Assembly: GCA_035626675.1 (NCBI GenBank)
Contig: DASPNH010000171.1
Span: 1 to 59,285, forward strand
Length of the DNA stretch: 59,285 nt
Direction of reading: 5' to 3'
Source of the DNA: DASPNH01 sp035626675
GTDB lineage: Bacteria; Desulfobacterota; Binatia; UBA1149; CAITLU01
The position numbers and the translations under genes are program-made. Below, piece by piece: positions 1-10,584 of this stretch. Under the pieces are notes generated by a model, which worked only from the letters and a program-made list of their open reading frames with translations, did no database searches and had not been told where the DNA came from. The number at the start of each line of letters is the position of its first letter. Positions within the stretch are counted from its first letter, which is position 1.

Positions 1-1463
<1,463 letters not shown>

Positions 1464-1534
1464 CAGGAAAGCTGCGATGGTGCCCCAGCGATGCGCGACG
1501 GGCAACTGCATCGTGCGCGCAACAAGAGAGCCAA

Positions 1535-2155
1535 TTGAGCGCATATCAGCGCAAGGACGCCGCGTACCGCGCTGCCAAGCAAGCAGGACTGCGCTCGCGC
1601 GCCGGCGTCAAGCTCGAAGATCTCGACACGCGCTTTCACCTGTTCGCTCCAGGCCAGACCGTCGTCGATCTCGGTTGCTGGCCCGGCGCGTGGCTGCAGG
1701 TCGCCGCCAGTCGCGTCGGTGAGCGCGGCCGCGTCGTCGGCGTCGATCTGGTCGAAATCGCCCCGCTCCCCCTTCCCAACGTACGCGTGCTGCGCGGCGA
1801 CGTCGCCGATTCCGAGGTGCGCGCACGCTTGCGGGAGCTGGCGGGTGATCGCTGCGCCGTCTTGTTGTCGGACATGGCGCCCAAGCTGACCGGCATCCGA
1901 ATCACCGACGACGCACGCGAGGAAGCGCTCGTGAAGCTGGCCATCGACGTCGCTCGCGATCTGCTCGGTCGCGACGGCAAGCTGCTCGTCAAGCTGTTTT
2001 CGCGTGTGGAAGCCGATGCGATCCGCAGCCTGCGTGCCGAGTTCACGAGCGTGACGACATTCCGGCCGCCCTCGACGCGCAAGGGATCCTCGGAGATCTA
2101 CGCACTCGCTTCGGGACGACGCCAAGACACGACGGACAAGGAGTTGGGACGATGA
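1535..2155 (+). CDS. rlmE: 23S rRNA 2'-O-ribose methyltransferase RlmE (FtsJ/RrmJ)
   Basis: SAM-dependent methyltransferase that methylates the 2'-OH of U2552 (E. coli numbering) in 23S rRNA. At 206 residues it has the normal length (E. coli 209). The K-D-K-E catalytic tetrad is present: the Lys of SRAGVKL, the Asp of SDMAPKLTG, the Lys of LLVKLF and the Glu of GSSEIYA. The SAM-binding motif is DLGCWPGAW instead of the usual DLGAAPGGW. The start is TTG, preceded by a weak AGAGAG purine stretch; no ATG lies near the expected N-terminus. It is divergent from the helicase gene, with only 71 bases between the chosen starts. Its stop overlaps the ATG of the next gene (ATGA), implying translational coupling. 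Confidence 0.93.
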   Translation: MSAYQRKDAAYRAAKQAGLRSRAGVKLEDLDTRFHLFAPGQTVVDLGCWPGAWLQVAASRVGERGRVVGVDLVEIAPLPLPNVRVLRGDVADSEVRARLRELAGDRCAVLLSDMAPKLTGIRITDDAREEALVKLAIDVARDLLGRDGKLLVKLFSRVEADAIRSLRAEFTSVTTFRPPSTRKGSSEIYALASGRRQDTTDKELGR

Positions 2156-2892
2156 CGAATCACGTTCGGCGACTGGCCGCATGGATGGTCGCAGCCGCAT
2201 GCCTGATCGTCGCAACGCCGGCACGGGCCCAGGATCCGGCCCAGACACCGCCGCGCGTGATCCGAGTGTCGGGGACCGCAACCGTCAAGGCGAGCCCGGA
2301 TCGTGCGCGACTGACGGTGGCGGTGGTCTCCCGCGCGGCAACGGCCAGGGCGGCATCGGAGTTGGACGCGACGGCGAGCAAGAACCTGCTCTCGCGGCTC
2401 GAATCGCAGGTGGCTGCGCCCGGCGAGGTGCGCACCGCGGGGTACGACCTCAGTGCCGAGTACGATTACCAGGAACGCCCCGGACAGTCGCAGCGACGCC
2501 TGGTCGGCTACGTTGCGAGCAACCGCCTTTCGGTGGTCACCGACGATCTGACCGGGATCGGCGCGATCATCGATTCCGCCGTAGAGGCAGGCGCCAACGA
2601 CGTGGAATCGATCTCGTTCTATCTCGAGGACGAGAACGCGGCGCGCAGGCAGGCCCTGCTCGAGGCCGGTCGCCGCGCGCGGGCGGAAGCGGAAACCGTT
2701 GCCGAGTCGCTGGGTGTGGCCCTCGGCCCGCTCGTCGATGCCAGCAGCGAGTCGCGCGGCGGACCGGGGCCCATGTACGCGCACGATCGCATGGCGATGA
2801 TGGAGAGCGCAGGCGCCGACGCAGCCACCACGGTGGTGCCCGGCACCCTCGAGGTCTCCGCGACGGTCAGCGTGACATTCGGCATCCGCTAG
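2152..2892 (+). CDS. SIMPL-domain (DUF541) periplasmic protein
   Basis: Secreted protein of 246 residues with the SIMPL/DUF541 fold (family of E. coli YggE). Members are periplasmic or outer-membrane-associated proteins of poorly defined role, linked to oxidative stress in YggE. It has a Sec signal peptide (basic MTNHVRR start, hydrophobic core, cleavage near ARA|QD). The hallmark beta strands follow: VIRVSGTATVKASPDRA, GYVASNRLSVVTDDL and the C-terminal TLEVSATVSVTFGI. It overlaps the rlmE stop by four bases and is probably co-transcribed with it. Confidence 0.88.
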   Translation: MTNHVRRLAAWMVAAACLIVATPARAQDPAQTPPRVIRVSGTATVKASPDRARLTVAVVSRAATARAASELDATASKNLLSRLESQVAAPGEVRTAGYDLSAEYDYQERPGQSQRRLVGYVASNRLSVVTDDLTGIGAIIDSAVEAGANDVESISFYLEDENAARRQALLEAGRRARAEAETVAESLGVALGPLVDASSESRGGPGPMYAHDRMAMMESAGADAATTVVPGTLEVSATVSVTFGIR

Positions 2893-3017
2893 AGGCGAGC
2901 TTGCCGTTGCGCTGACCAGTCGGACAGCTTGCTTGGAGGCTCCGACAGGCCAATAGTGCACGCCTCGCTGCAAGAGCGCGTCCCGCTCGAATGCGCGCGG
3001 CCGGAGGCTGCAGGCTC

Positions 3018-3653
3018 ATGGCGCAAGATTCCGCGAACAGCTCTGGTTACGACAAGAACATCCGCAGTCTGCTCGAGGCCATCGGGATGCTGGAGCGTGA
3101 ATCGAGCGCGCTCCTGGAGCGTTTGGGCGTGGACGGAGAGACGTTCCGCCGAGGGCTCGAGCTCATGAGCGTCATGTCGGCCGAGCTTGCCGGCCAGCTC
3201 GCGAATGCCCTGGGTCTTGCCCGCACCGAGGCCACCGACAGCCTGGCTCGCGACGTCCGAGCACTGCTCGAGCAGGTCGCCAGACTTCGCAGAAACGATT
3301 CCGACCACGGCCAGCGTCTGCAACGACTGGAGCAGTCCATTGCTCGCCTCGAGGGCGCGGCCAGCGCCATGGCGCGGCTGCAAGGGAAGACGCAGGCCGT
3401 GATGACCCGCCTGCAGGAGCGGTCCGAAGCGTTCGAGGAAGTACTCGAGCGTCGCCAGCAGCAGCTGGATGCATTGCAGACGTTGCGTGGCCGCATCGAG
3501 GCACTCGAAGTGAACATGAGCGAGAAACCCGCAGCGACGCCGCTCGTGCGCGCTCGCGCGGCGATCGCGATTCGCAGTGTGGACCTTGCGGCCCCGGAGG
3601 CTCAGGAGTCCGGCGAGACCGCAACAGCCCGAGCAAAGCCCGTCGCTCGATGA
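3018..3653 (+). CDS. Coiled-coil protein of unknown function
   Basis: A 211-residue soluble protein with no domain I recognise. From about residue 90 to 165 it shows heptad-like leucine spacing rich in Arg, Glu and Gln, predicting a long coiled coil; the tail is Ala/Pro-rich and probably disordered. There is no signal peptide or membrane segment. The start was set at the ATG of MAQDS because GGAGG lies 11 bases upstream; an in-frame ATG at 2991 lacks this. It is followed after 17 bases by the lipoprotein gene, so the two may form an operon. A scaffold or granule-associated role is possible but unsupported. Confidence 0.6.
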   Translation: MAQDSANSSGYDKNIRSLLEAIGMLERESSALLERLGVDGETFRRGLELMSVMSAELAGQLANALGLARTEATDSLARDVRALLEQVARLRRNDSDHGQRLQRLEQSIARLEGAASAMARLQGKTQAVMTRLQERSEAFEEVLERRQQQLDALQTLRGRIEALEVNMSEKPAATPLVRARAAIAIRSVDLAAPEAQESGETATARAKPVAR

Positions 3654-3670
3654 CTATCTGGAGGACCCCG

Positions 3671-4480
3671 ATGTCCCTTCGCAACGCGTGCCTTGCCGTG
3701 CCGCTGCTCGCGCTGGCACTCATGATTTCCGCTTGCAGCTCCGATGAGCCCGCTCCCGAAAGCGGTGAGACTGCCAAGGCAAAAGTCAAGGCAGAGGACG
3801 CGGACGACAGGCCCGTCAACGTGCCCATTCTCGAGGGCTTCAAGTACTACGTGGCCGGGCCGATGATGAAGAAGGACCCCTACGGCCGCTATCGCATCAC
3901 CGACTTTCAGGGAGAGGTCGCGCAGCCGCCGAGCCGGGGATTGATCTTCGGCGTCAAGCGCGACGGCGACCGCTTCGAGTACCGCGTGTGGGCCAACGGC
4001 CGGCTCGTAGGCACCCACAAGGGCGCGATTCGCGACGGCCTCTACTGGCCCGAATACCGCGAAGGCTATCGCGATCAGAAACTGGTGGCGCGCGAGTACG
4101 TCACCAATGACGACGAGGCCAAGCTCATGCGCCTCAAGCTCGAGGACATCGATCCGGCCACCGGCGAGGTCATCCGAACGAGCGAATACGCACAGAGCTA
4201 CAAGCCCCCCGTCATTCCCAACGACGAGGATGACGACGAACTGTTCGCCGAGTTCGAGGAGGACGACGACGCAGCAACCGCACCGGCCCCGCCGGCGGAG
4301 AAAGCTCCTGTGGCAGCGCCTGCCGACAAGGCGGGCGCGCAGCCGACGCCGGGGTCTCCTGCTGCTCCTGCGCCGCCGGAGGCACAGCCGACGCCGGGAT
4401 CTCCCGCGGCACCGCCGCCGGCCGGCACAGGCGCGCCCAGCGCTCCGGCGGCACCCGCGGCGCCGGCGCAGGGCCACTGA
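3671..4480 (+). CDS. Predicted lipoprotein with Pro/Ala-rich tail
   Basis: Lipoprotein of 269 residues. The start ATG at 3671 is preceded by GGAGG at a good distance; a further in-frame ATG at 3650 overlaps the upstream gene. The signal peptide ends in the lipobox LMISAC. The globular middle has repeated aromatic/Gly strands (YGRYRITDFQG, GVKRDGDRFEYRVWANGRL, HKGAIRDGLYWPEYREGY) resembling the wrap of MORN-type antitoxin-fold repeats, but I cannot assign a family. After a highly acidic stretch (about residues 195-215) the tail is low-complexity Ala/Pro and contains a near-perfect duplication of QPTPGSPAAP. It lies two bases before the gloB start. Confidence 0.75.
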   Translation: MSLRNACLAVPLLALALMISACSSDEPAPESGETAKAKVKAEDADDRPVNVPILEGFKYYVAGPMMKKDPYGRYRITDFQGEVAQPPSRGLIFGVKRDGDRFEYRVWANGRLVGTHKGAIRDGLYWPEYREGYRDQKLVAREYVTNDDEAKLMRLKLEDIDPATGEVIRTSEYAQSYKPPVIPNDEDDDELFAEFEEDDDAATAPAPPAEKAPVAAPADKAGAQPTPGSPAAPAPPEAQPTPGSPAAPPPAGTGAPSAPAAPAAPAQGH

Positions 4481-4482
4481 CC

Positions 4483-5265
4483 GTGCGCGTCGTTCCCGTC
4501 GAGCAGCTCATGGACAACTACGCCTACCTCGTCATCGACGAGGAAAGCTCGGTAGCCGCCGTGGTCGACGTCGCCGAGGCCGACGGTGTCGTGCGAGCCG
4601 CGCAGCGCGAGGGCGTCACGATCGCGGCCATCCTTTCGACGCATCATCACTTCGACCATGTCGGTGGCAACGATGCGCTGCTCGCGGCGCTTCGCCCGGG
4701 CAGCGTCGACGTCTACGGCTACCGCCAGGACGCCGAGCGCATCCCCGGAATTACCCGCCCCCTGGGCGACGGAGACCGTTTCCGCGTCGGGTCGCTGGAG
4801 GGTCAGGCGATCTTCATTCCGGCACACACGCGCGGGCACCTGGCCTACTACTTTCCCGATCACGACGCGGTCTTCACCGGTGATACGTTGTTCGCAGGAG
4901 GATGCGGCCGGCTTTTCGAAGGCGATGCGGCGCAGATGTTCTCGTCGCTTGCACGGCTGGCCGCGCTCCCCGAAAGCACGCGCGTGTACTGCGGGCACGA
5001 GTACACGCAGAAGAATCTGGAATTCGCGGCCGTGCTCGAGCCTTCCAATCCTGTGCTGGCAGAACGTCGCAGCGAGGTCGCGCGCCTTCGCCAGCAGGGC
5101 CTGCCTACGGTGCCCTCGACGATTGCCATGGAGAAGGCCACCAATCCTTTCCTGCGCACCCACAGCGCCGAGCTGCGCGCGTCGGTCAAGGCACGCCAGC
5201 CCGGCGCCGGCGACGATGAAATTTCGGTCCTGGCCGCAACACGGCGGCTCAAAGACGACTACTGA
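4483..5265 (+). CDS. gloB: Hydroxyacylglutathione hydrolase (glyoxalase II)
   Basis: Metallo-beta-lactamase-fold thiolesterase of the glyoxalase pathway that releases D-lactate and glutathione from S-lactoylglutathione. At 260 residues it is full length. It has the dinuclear metal motif THHHFDH (HxHxDH) near residue 52, the later metal ligands in IPAHTRGH and FTGDTLF, and the GCGRLFEG and YCGHEYT signatures typical of GloB. The C-terminal HAGH domain is present (TNPFLR). The start is GTG, two bases after the lipoprotein stop. The 3' end overlaps the convergent glycosyltransferase gene by seven bases. Confidence 0.95.
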   Translation: MRVVPVEQLMDNYAYLVIDEESSVAAVVDVAEADGVVRAAQREGVTIAAILSTHHHFDHVGGNDALLAALRPGSVDVYGYRQDAERIPGITRPLGDGDRFRVGSLEGQAIFIPAHTRGHLAYYFPDHDAVFTGDTLFAGGCGRLFEGDAAQMFSSLARLAALPESTRVYCGHEYTQKNLEFAAVLEPSNPVLAERRSEVARLRQQGLPTVPSTIAMEKATNPFLRTHSAELRASVKARQPGAGDDEISVLAATRRLKDDY

Positions 5266-6749
5266 GCCGCCTCGGCGTTCCTGCGGCGGTAGACGCGCAT
5301 GGGCCGCTGGGTGTGAGGGAAGATGCGCGCTTCGCCGACGGTGTAGCGCGGCTCCGCCCATCGTTCGAAGCGGGCGCGCAGGGGGCCGGTCCAGTGCCGC
5401 CCGAGCAGGATCATGCGCGGGTTCTTCTGCTCGAGGTCGCGCAGAAAGCCGTCGAAGCCTCCGGGCGTGTGCGCGGCCGCGAACGCATCGACGCCGAACC
5501 AGAGGTACGGCCACATCCAACCGTTGCGCCGGCCGGTTTGAAGAAAGAACTCGGGCACGCTGACGCCGACCACGACGTCCTGCGGCGAAAGCTCGGCCGC
5601 CAGCGCCTGCATGCGCTCTCGCTGCGCTTGGAAGCTCAGGCCGGGCCGGTATTTGGGCCTTCCGTCGGGCATGGCTGCGACCGCGACCAGCAGCAGGGCG
5701 AGCGCCGCCGCAACCACGGGACGCAGGCGCGCAGCGAACAGTCCGTACAGTCCTGCACCGAACAGTGCCGCCAGGACGGGCCCGAGCAGGATGAGGTCGG
5801 GCCACGATTGCATGCTTACGAACAGCATCACGCCGTAGATGACGCCCGAGATCAGCAGGGAAGAGGCAAGCGGCTGCGGCCGCGCCGCCAGTCCGGCCAG
5901 CGCGGCCGGCAGCATCAGCATCTCGACGTCTTCCCAATCCGAGTAGTTGAAGCCGAGGGCTCGCAGCGTGCCGAACAGCGTCCTGGCCTTGAGCTGGATG
6001 TAATCAACGTTGAAGAGGATGGCCTGATCGTAGAACTGCTGCAGCGCGCCGTGCCAGGCAAGGTAGGCCAGCAGCGCCACGGTGGGTACCAGCGACGCGG
6101 CTGCCATCACCGCAGTCGTGCGTGCGCGGCGCTGCCAGCTATGCTGGCGTGCGAGCAAAGGCGCCAGGCCACCGAGAAGGAACGCCAGTGCGGGTTGCCA
6201 GCAGAGCACCGCAACACCGCCCATGAGCCCCGCCGTCACCGCACGCCCGCGCTCGCCCGCCAGCAGGCACAGCAGGCCGAAGAACAGTGTGGGCACTTTG
6301 GGCTGGCTCCCTTCGAGGACGGCCACGATCCACTGGTCGTAGGCCAGCAGCGCCATGGCGGCGACGACCGAGGCGGCGCGGCTCATGCGCGGGCGGCACA
6401 GCAGGTAGAGCAATGCCGGCGCCAGGGCACCCTGCAGCAGGATCAGCAGGTGCACTGCGAGCACCGGCTCGGCCCCCGTCATTCTCGCCGCGTACGCCGC
6501 AACGGCGCCGACGAAAGCGGTGCCCGGTGTCTTGTGCAGGAATACGTCACGGTAGGGCACGAGCCCGCGTGGCAGCTCCACGGCCATGTAGTCCCAGGTC
6601 GCCGCATCCAGCAGCAGCGGCCGGCTCATCGGCTGGAACGATGCGAAATAGGCGGACGCAGCGGCGAAGACGGCGGCGGCGATCCACAAATCGCGATGGT
6701 GGTTCTCGTTGCCGGAAGACGGGGAGCTGATACGGGCGCCGTGCTGCAT
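5259..6749 (-). CDS. Multi-pass membrane glycosyltransferase-like protein (GT-C type)
   Basis: Integral membrane protein of 496 residues with roughly ten hydrophobic segments and a soluble C-terminal domain. The first periplasmic loop contains the WDYMAVELPRGLVPYRDVFLHKTPG region; a 'P-Y-R-D-x-x-x-x-K-x-P' loop with an early acidic residue is typical of GT-C enzymes related to PMT/ArnT that use lipid-linked sugars. The acceptor is unknown. The open frame continues upstream through coaE in antisense, so the start was placed at the ATG opening MQHGARIS just before the first membrane segment; ATG at 6788 is the alternative. It is divergent from coaE and converges on gloB with a seven-base overlap. 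Confidence 0.75.
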   Translation of the reverse strand: MQHGARISSPSSGNENHHRDLWIAAAVFAAASAYFASFQPMSRPLLLDAATWDYMAVELPRGLVPYRDVFLHKTPGTAFVGAVAAYAARMTGAEPVLAVHLLILLQGALAPALLYLLCRPRMSRAASVVAAMALLAYDQWIVAVLEGSQPKVPTLFFGLLCLLAGERGRAVTAGLMGGVAVLCWQPALAFLLGGLAPLLARQHSWQRRARTTAVMAAASLVPTVALLAYLAWHGALQQFYDQAILFNVDYIQLKARTLFGTLRALGFNYSDWEDVEMLMLPAALAGLAARPQPLASSLLISGVIYGVMLFVSMQSWPDLILLGPVLAALFGAGLYGLFAARLRPVVAAALALLLVAVAAMPDGRPKYRPGLSFQAQRERMQALAAELSPQDVVVGVSVPEFFLQTGRRNGWMWPYLWFGVDAFAAAHTPGGFDGFLRDLEQKNPRMILLGRHWTGPLRARFERWAEPRYTVGEARIFPHTQRPMRVYRRRNAEAAQ

Positions 6750-6855
6750 GCGAAGGTGCGCGTCTGGTGTTGCCCGCGCCGGCAGCATGCCGCGCGAGCG
6801 GGCAAGGTCAATCGGCCGCGTTGCCCGCGAAGGGCATCCGAATAGAATCGCGGCA

Positions 6856-7476
6856 ATGGCTACCATCATCGGCCTCACCGGCGGTATCGGAGCGGGAAAG
6901 TCGACGGTCGCGCAGCTCCTGGCCGAAAGGGGTGCACACGTGCTCGACGCCGACGCGGTCGCCCACGAGGTGTACGCTCCTTCCACGCTCGGCTTCGAGC
7001 GTGTCATCGAGCGCTTCGGGCGAGACATCGTCGGGGCCGATGGCAGCATCGATCGCGCAAAGCTCGGATCCATCGTCTTCGGCGACCGCGCGGCTCTCGA
7101 GGACCTCAACCGGATCGTCCATCCGCTGGTACGCGCCGAGATCGCCGCTCGCATCGGGGACATCCTGATCGACGAGCCGGATGCGATCATTTTCGTCGAG
7201 GCCGCGTTGATGACGGAGACGGGCTGGACCGGCGGCGGCGGCAGGCTGTGGGTCGTGCTCGCCGATGCGCAGGTCGTGGCGGAGCGCCTGGTGCGCCTGC
7301 GCGGCATGGAGCCGGACGAGGTGCGTCTTCGCATGGCGGCCCAGGCCGACAACGAGAGCCGCCGGCGCATCGCCACTCGCGTCATCGAGAACAACGGAAC
7401 GCCGCTCGACCTGGAAGCCGACGTGCACCGTGCATGGATCGAACTGCACGAAGAACTCGATCTGGCGAGCGAGTAG
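6856..7476 (+). CDS. coaE: Dephospho-CoA kinase
   Basis: Catalyses the last step of coenzyme A synthesis, phosphorylating the 3'-OH of dephospho-CoA with ATP. The protein is 206 residues, the normal size. Its P-loop is GGIGAGKST at residues 9-17, followed by the family signature DADAVAHEVY (DAD substrate motif), the HPLVRAEI helix and VLIDEPDAIIFVEAAL. The lid region RLRGMEPDEVRLRMAAQ matches CoaE. The start is the ATG opening MATIIGLTGGIG. An acyl-CoA ligase follows after seven bases in the same direction, a natural pairing of CoA supply and CoA use. Confidence 0.95.
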   Translation: MATIIGLTGGIGAGKSTVAQLLAERGAHVLDADAVAHEVYAPSTLGFERVIERFGRDIVGADGSIDRAKLGSIVFGDRAALEDLNRIVHPLVRAEIAARIGDILIDEPDAIIFVEAALMTETGWTGGGGRLWVVLADAQVVAERLVRLRGMEPDEVRLRMAAQADNESRRRIATRVIENNGTPLDLEADVHRAWIELHEELDLASE

Positions 7477-7483
7477 GCGGCCG

Positions 7484-9055
7484 ATGGCATCGGTCAGCCG
7501 GCTGATTCACGACCTGGGTGAGAGCCGCGGAGACGCGACGGCCTTGATCACCCTGTCCTACGAAGAGCCGTCGCGCAGTTACCGCCGGCAGCGTCAGGTG
7601 ACGTACCGGCAGCTGTACGAGTCGGCGCTGCGACTGGCTGATGCCCTTCGTGGCCGCGGGCTCGTTCGCGGCGACCGCCTGGCGGTCCTGCTCGACAACT
7701 CTCCCGAGATGATCGTCAGCGAGTGGGCGTGCCTGCTAGCGGGCTACGTCTGGGTCGCGCTCAACGCGCGGTCCTCGCCGAGCGAGCATGCGCAGATCCT
7801 GCTCGACAGCGAGCCTCGCCTGCTCGTCGTCTCCTCACGCTACGCCCGCCGCATCGATCATCAGCAGCTTCCGCGCGGATGCGGCGTGGTCGGCGACGGC
7901 GCCGAATGGGAGGCGCTGCTGGCATCGGGCAGGCCGGTGCAGCCGCCGTTCGAGCCCGGGCCCGAGGACCCCGTTCGATTGCGCTACACCTCGGGAACGG
8001 CCGGCCGTCCCAAGGGCGCAGTCCTTCCCAGGCGCTGCTACGACGCGTCGGTCGAAACGGTGTCGGCGGTGATCGGTCCGATACGCCAGGATGACGTCCT
8101 GGCGCAGATCGCCCCGATGACGCACGCGGCCGGCGCGATGTGGCTGCCGCATGCCGCCGCCGGAGCGCGCGCGCTCCTGGCCGACCGCTTCGACGAGCAC
8201 GCCCTCGTCGACCTGGTCGCGCGCGAGAGCGTCACGGCGGTATTCCTGGTTCCGACCATGCTCGTGCGTTTCCTCGAGGCCGCCATCGAGCCGCAGCGGC
8301 TGCGAAGCCTGCGCACCATCGTCTATGGCGGCGCTTCCATGCCTGCCGACCGCCTGCGGCGCGGCCTCGAGCTGCTCGGGCCGGTCTTCATCCAGATCTA
8401 CGGTCTGACCGAATCGAACTGGCCGGCAATCGCACTTACCCGCAGCGAGCACGTCGTCACCGGCTCGGAGGAGCAGAGGATGCGGCGCCTGTCCAGCTGC
8501 GGCCGTGCCACGCCGGTCGGCGAGGTGCGAATCGTCGACGAGGGCGGAAACGACGTGCCCGACCAGATTGCGGGCGAGATCCTGCTGCGAGGCCGCAACA
8601 CGATGAGCGGCTACTGGCGAGCCGCCGGCGCCGACGCCAAGGGCCTGGACGCCGAAGGCTGGATGCATACGGGCGACGTGGCGGTGCGCGATCGCGACGG
8701 CTTCATCACCATCGTCGACCGGCTGCACGACATGATCGTCACCGGCGGCTTCAACGTGTATCCGCGCGAGGTCGAGGATGCGCTTTCCTCGCATCCGGCG
8801 GTGCTCGAGTCGGCGGTAGTGGGACGTCCGGACCCGGTATGGGGAGAGCGCGTGCACGCCGCGGTCGTGCTGCGCGAGGGCTCGATCGCCAGCGAAGAAG
8901 AGCTTGCCGCCCACGTCGAGCGCTGCACGGCGGCCTACAAGAAACCTCGTTCGTTCGAGTTCGTGCGCGAGCTGCCGCGCAACGCCGCCGGCAAGGTGCT
9001 GCGCCGCGAGCTCAAACGAGCGAAGCCCCCGCACCAGGGCGCGGGGGCTTCGTAA
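7484..9055 (+). CDS. AMP-dependent acyl-CoA synthetase/ligase
   Basis: Adenylate-forming enzyme of the ANL superfamily that activates a carboxylic acid through an acyl-AMP and transfers it to CoA. The protein is 523 residues. Motifs in order: the A3 phosphate loop YTSGTAGRPKGAVLP (near residue 168), the A5 motif IYGLTESN, the A7 motif GWMHTGDVAVRDRDGF, the A8 hinge DRLHDMIVTGGFNVYPREVE and the A10 catalytic lysine in RNAAGKVLRREL. The substrate cannot be read reliably; a medium or long-chain fatty or aromatic acid is plausible. It is seven bases behind coaE. A 12-bp hairpin spans its last codons. Confidence 0.92.
   Translation: MASVSRLIHDLGESRGDATALITLSYEEPSRSYRRQRQVTYRQLYESALRLADALRGRGLVRGDRLAVLLDNSPEMIVSEWACLLAGYVWVALNARSSPSEHAQILLDSEPRLLVVSSRYARRIDHQQLPRGCGVVGDGAEWEALLASGRPVQPPFEPGPEDPVRLRYTSGTAGRPKGAVLPRRCYDASVETVSAVIGPIRQDDVLAQIAPMTHAAGAMWLPHAAAGARALLADRFDEHALVDLVARESVTAVFLVPTMLVRFLEAAIEPQRLRSLRTIVYGGASMPADRLRRGLELLGPVFIQIYGLTESNWPAIALTRSEHVVTGSEEQRMRRLSSCGRATPVGEVRIVDEGGNDVPDQIAGEILLRGRNTMSGYWRAAGADAKGLDAEGWMHTGDVAVRDRDGFITIVDRLHDMIVTGGFNVYPREVEDALSSHPAVLESAVVGRPDPVWGERVHAAVVLREGSIASEEELAAHVERCTAAYKKPRSFEFVRELPRNAAGKVLRRELKRAKPPHQGAGAS
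9021..9052. terminator. Perfect 12-bp inverted repeat between convergent genes, overlapping a CDS end
   Basis: The arms 9021-9032 and 9041-9052 are exact reverse complements (CGAAGCCCCCGC) with an eight-base loop. The repeat sits on the last codons of the acyl-CoA ligase and before the end of the convergent hydrolase gene. There is no T-run on either side, so it may act as a non-canonical terminator or a 3'-end stabiliser for both transcripts rather than a classical intrinsic terminator. Confidence 0.55.
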
Positions 9056-9120
9056 TCGCAGCGTGTGCAGGCGCACCGCCATTGCGCCGGCTGCGCGGCC
9101 GGCACGCCATCGGATCTAGC

Positions 9121-10584
9121 CTACGGCGTCGGCGGCTGCGCGGCCGGCACCCAGTCCGGACGTGCGGGAATGCGGTCGTGCAGCTCAGCGGCCGCATAGC
9201 CGAGGTCGAAGTTGCAGGTGTCGCCCTCGATGCCGCCGACCTCGGCGCTCACGCAGCGCGCCGCGATGTCGGTCTCCGTCGGCTGTGTCGCCACATGGTC
9301 GGCGCTGTCGAGCCAGTCGAAGTACTCCAGGAACAGGGCCGCGGTCTCCTCTTCGGTGAACGTGCAGTGGCCGTAGGTGCCGACCCAGGTCTGCGTCAGC
9401 AGCTTGCCGCCGATCTCGGCAGCGTCAGTGAACACCTTCTGGAACTCGGGGATCACCAGCCAGTCGGCGCTGCCCGCCATCGAGAGGATGGGGTAGTCGA
9501 CGGCCTTGCCCTTGCCCTTGGTGAAATCGATCAGGGTGGACTTCGCGAGCGCACCGCGGCCCGGGCCGCGCGTCATGCGCTGGACCTCTGCGTCGTAGAT
9601 TGCGGCCAGCGTCGGATTCTCGCCGATGGTCGTGTAGTCGAGATCGGGGTCGGCGTTCCAGCCGATGCGCTTGCCGCCGAGGCGGTCGGCGTCGCGCACG
9701 AAGTCGCCCATCCCGAGGGTGGCAAAGCCCATGGCGATGGCGACCTCGGAGTTGGTGCCGGAGAACTGGGTGATCTCGTAGAAGTCGGCCAGGCGATCGG
9801 CCTGCGCGGCGGCTTCCACGGGATCCTCGCTGGGACCGATCGGAACTCCCAGACACTTGTTGACGACCACTGCCATCCCGATGGCGTCGTTGCCGCTGTT
9901 GAACGTGGTCGGCTCACCGACGTCGGGCGGCGAATTGAAGGTCCCTTCCTCGACGCCTTCGCAGAGGAAGTCATAGACGAGACGCACCTCGTTGGCGGTG
10001 TCCCACGTCTGCAGGCCGCCGCCGACCGCGCCGCACAAGGGCAGCGCGCCGTCGATCTTGGTACGGAGGATCGCATCGGCCGTGACCGCGCCGCCGAGCG
10101 AGAAGCCGGTGACGATGGTGCGCTCGGGCCTGCCGATGTCCGGGTGCTTCTTCATGAACTTGAGGATCTCTTTGAGGTCCTTGCGCGAATCGAAGACGGC
10201 CCAGCCGGTCTCGCTGTAGGTGCTGGCCGCCACCGCCTTGCCCATCGGAAGCAGCAGCTCCTCCAGACCGAAGTAGGAGATGTTGTTGCAGATGATGTCG
10301 GTGGGGCAGTCGCTGTCCTGCTGGCACGGTACGGGGGTGCCGGACTGGCGGCAGGTCTCGTGCCCGCGGATGCTGCTCTTGTCGAGGTCGAAGCCGTGGT
10401 TGATGATCACCAGGTCGCCGTCCCAATCCTGCGGAACGGTGATGCGGAAGTAGCCGCCATTGCCGCTGCCCTTGTACTCGGTGCAGGTCACGCCATCCGG
10501 ACAATCCTCGAAGGCAGATGCCGTTCCGGCAAAAAAAGTCAGAGCGATCGCGCCGCCCAGCGCGATCGAATTACGCAGATTCAT
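9121..10584 (-). CDS. Secreted alpha/beta-hydrolase-like protein with cysteine-rich insert
   Basis: Secreted protein of 487 residues. The ATG at 10584 is preceded by GGGAGG and opens a clear signal peptide (MNLRNSIALGG, cleavage near ASA|FED). The nucleophile elbow GFSLGG (near residue 155) follows an inferred oxyanion loop in IINHGFD, and a late TYGHCTF provides a candidate catalytic His, so an alpha/beta-hydrolase fold is likely. The insert between these (PVPCQQDSDCPTDIICN) is a short Cys-rich unit of the C-x-x-D-S-D-C kind found in extracellular proteins of environmental bacteria. The substrate is unknown; an esterase, lipase or depolymerase is possible. The gene is monocistronic or leads its own unit. 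Confidence 0.72.
   Translation of the reverse strand: MNLRNSIALGGAIALTFFAGTASAFEDCPDGVTCTEYKGSGNGGYFRITVPQDWDGDLVIINHGFDLDKSSIRGHETCRQSGTPVPCQQDSDCPTDIICNNISYFGLEELLLPMGKAVAASTYSETGWAVFDSRKDLKEILKFMKKHPDIGRPERTIVTGFSLGGAVTADAILRTKIDGALPLCGAVGGGLQTWDTANEVRLVYDFLCEGVEEGTFNSPPDVGEPTTFNSGNDAIGMAVVVNKCLGVPIGPSEDPVEAAAQADRLADFYEITQFSGTNSEVAIAMGFATLGMGDFVRDADRLGGKRIGWNADPDLDYTTIGENPTLAAIYDAEVQRMTRGPGRGALAKSTLIDFTKGKGKAVDYPILSMAGSADWLVIPEFQKVFTDAAEIGGKLLTQTWVGTYGHCTFTEEETAALFLEYFDWLDSADHVATQPTETDIAARCVSAEVGGIEGDTCNFDLGYAAAELHDRIPARPDWVPAAQPPTP

Noticed and set aside
6750..7490. N-terminal extension of the membrane glycosyltransferase through coaE
   Set aside because: The frame is antisense to the clearly coding coaE and has Ser/Arg-rich shadow composition.
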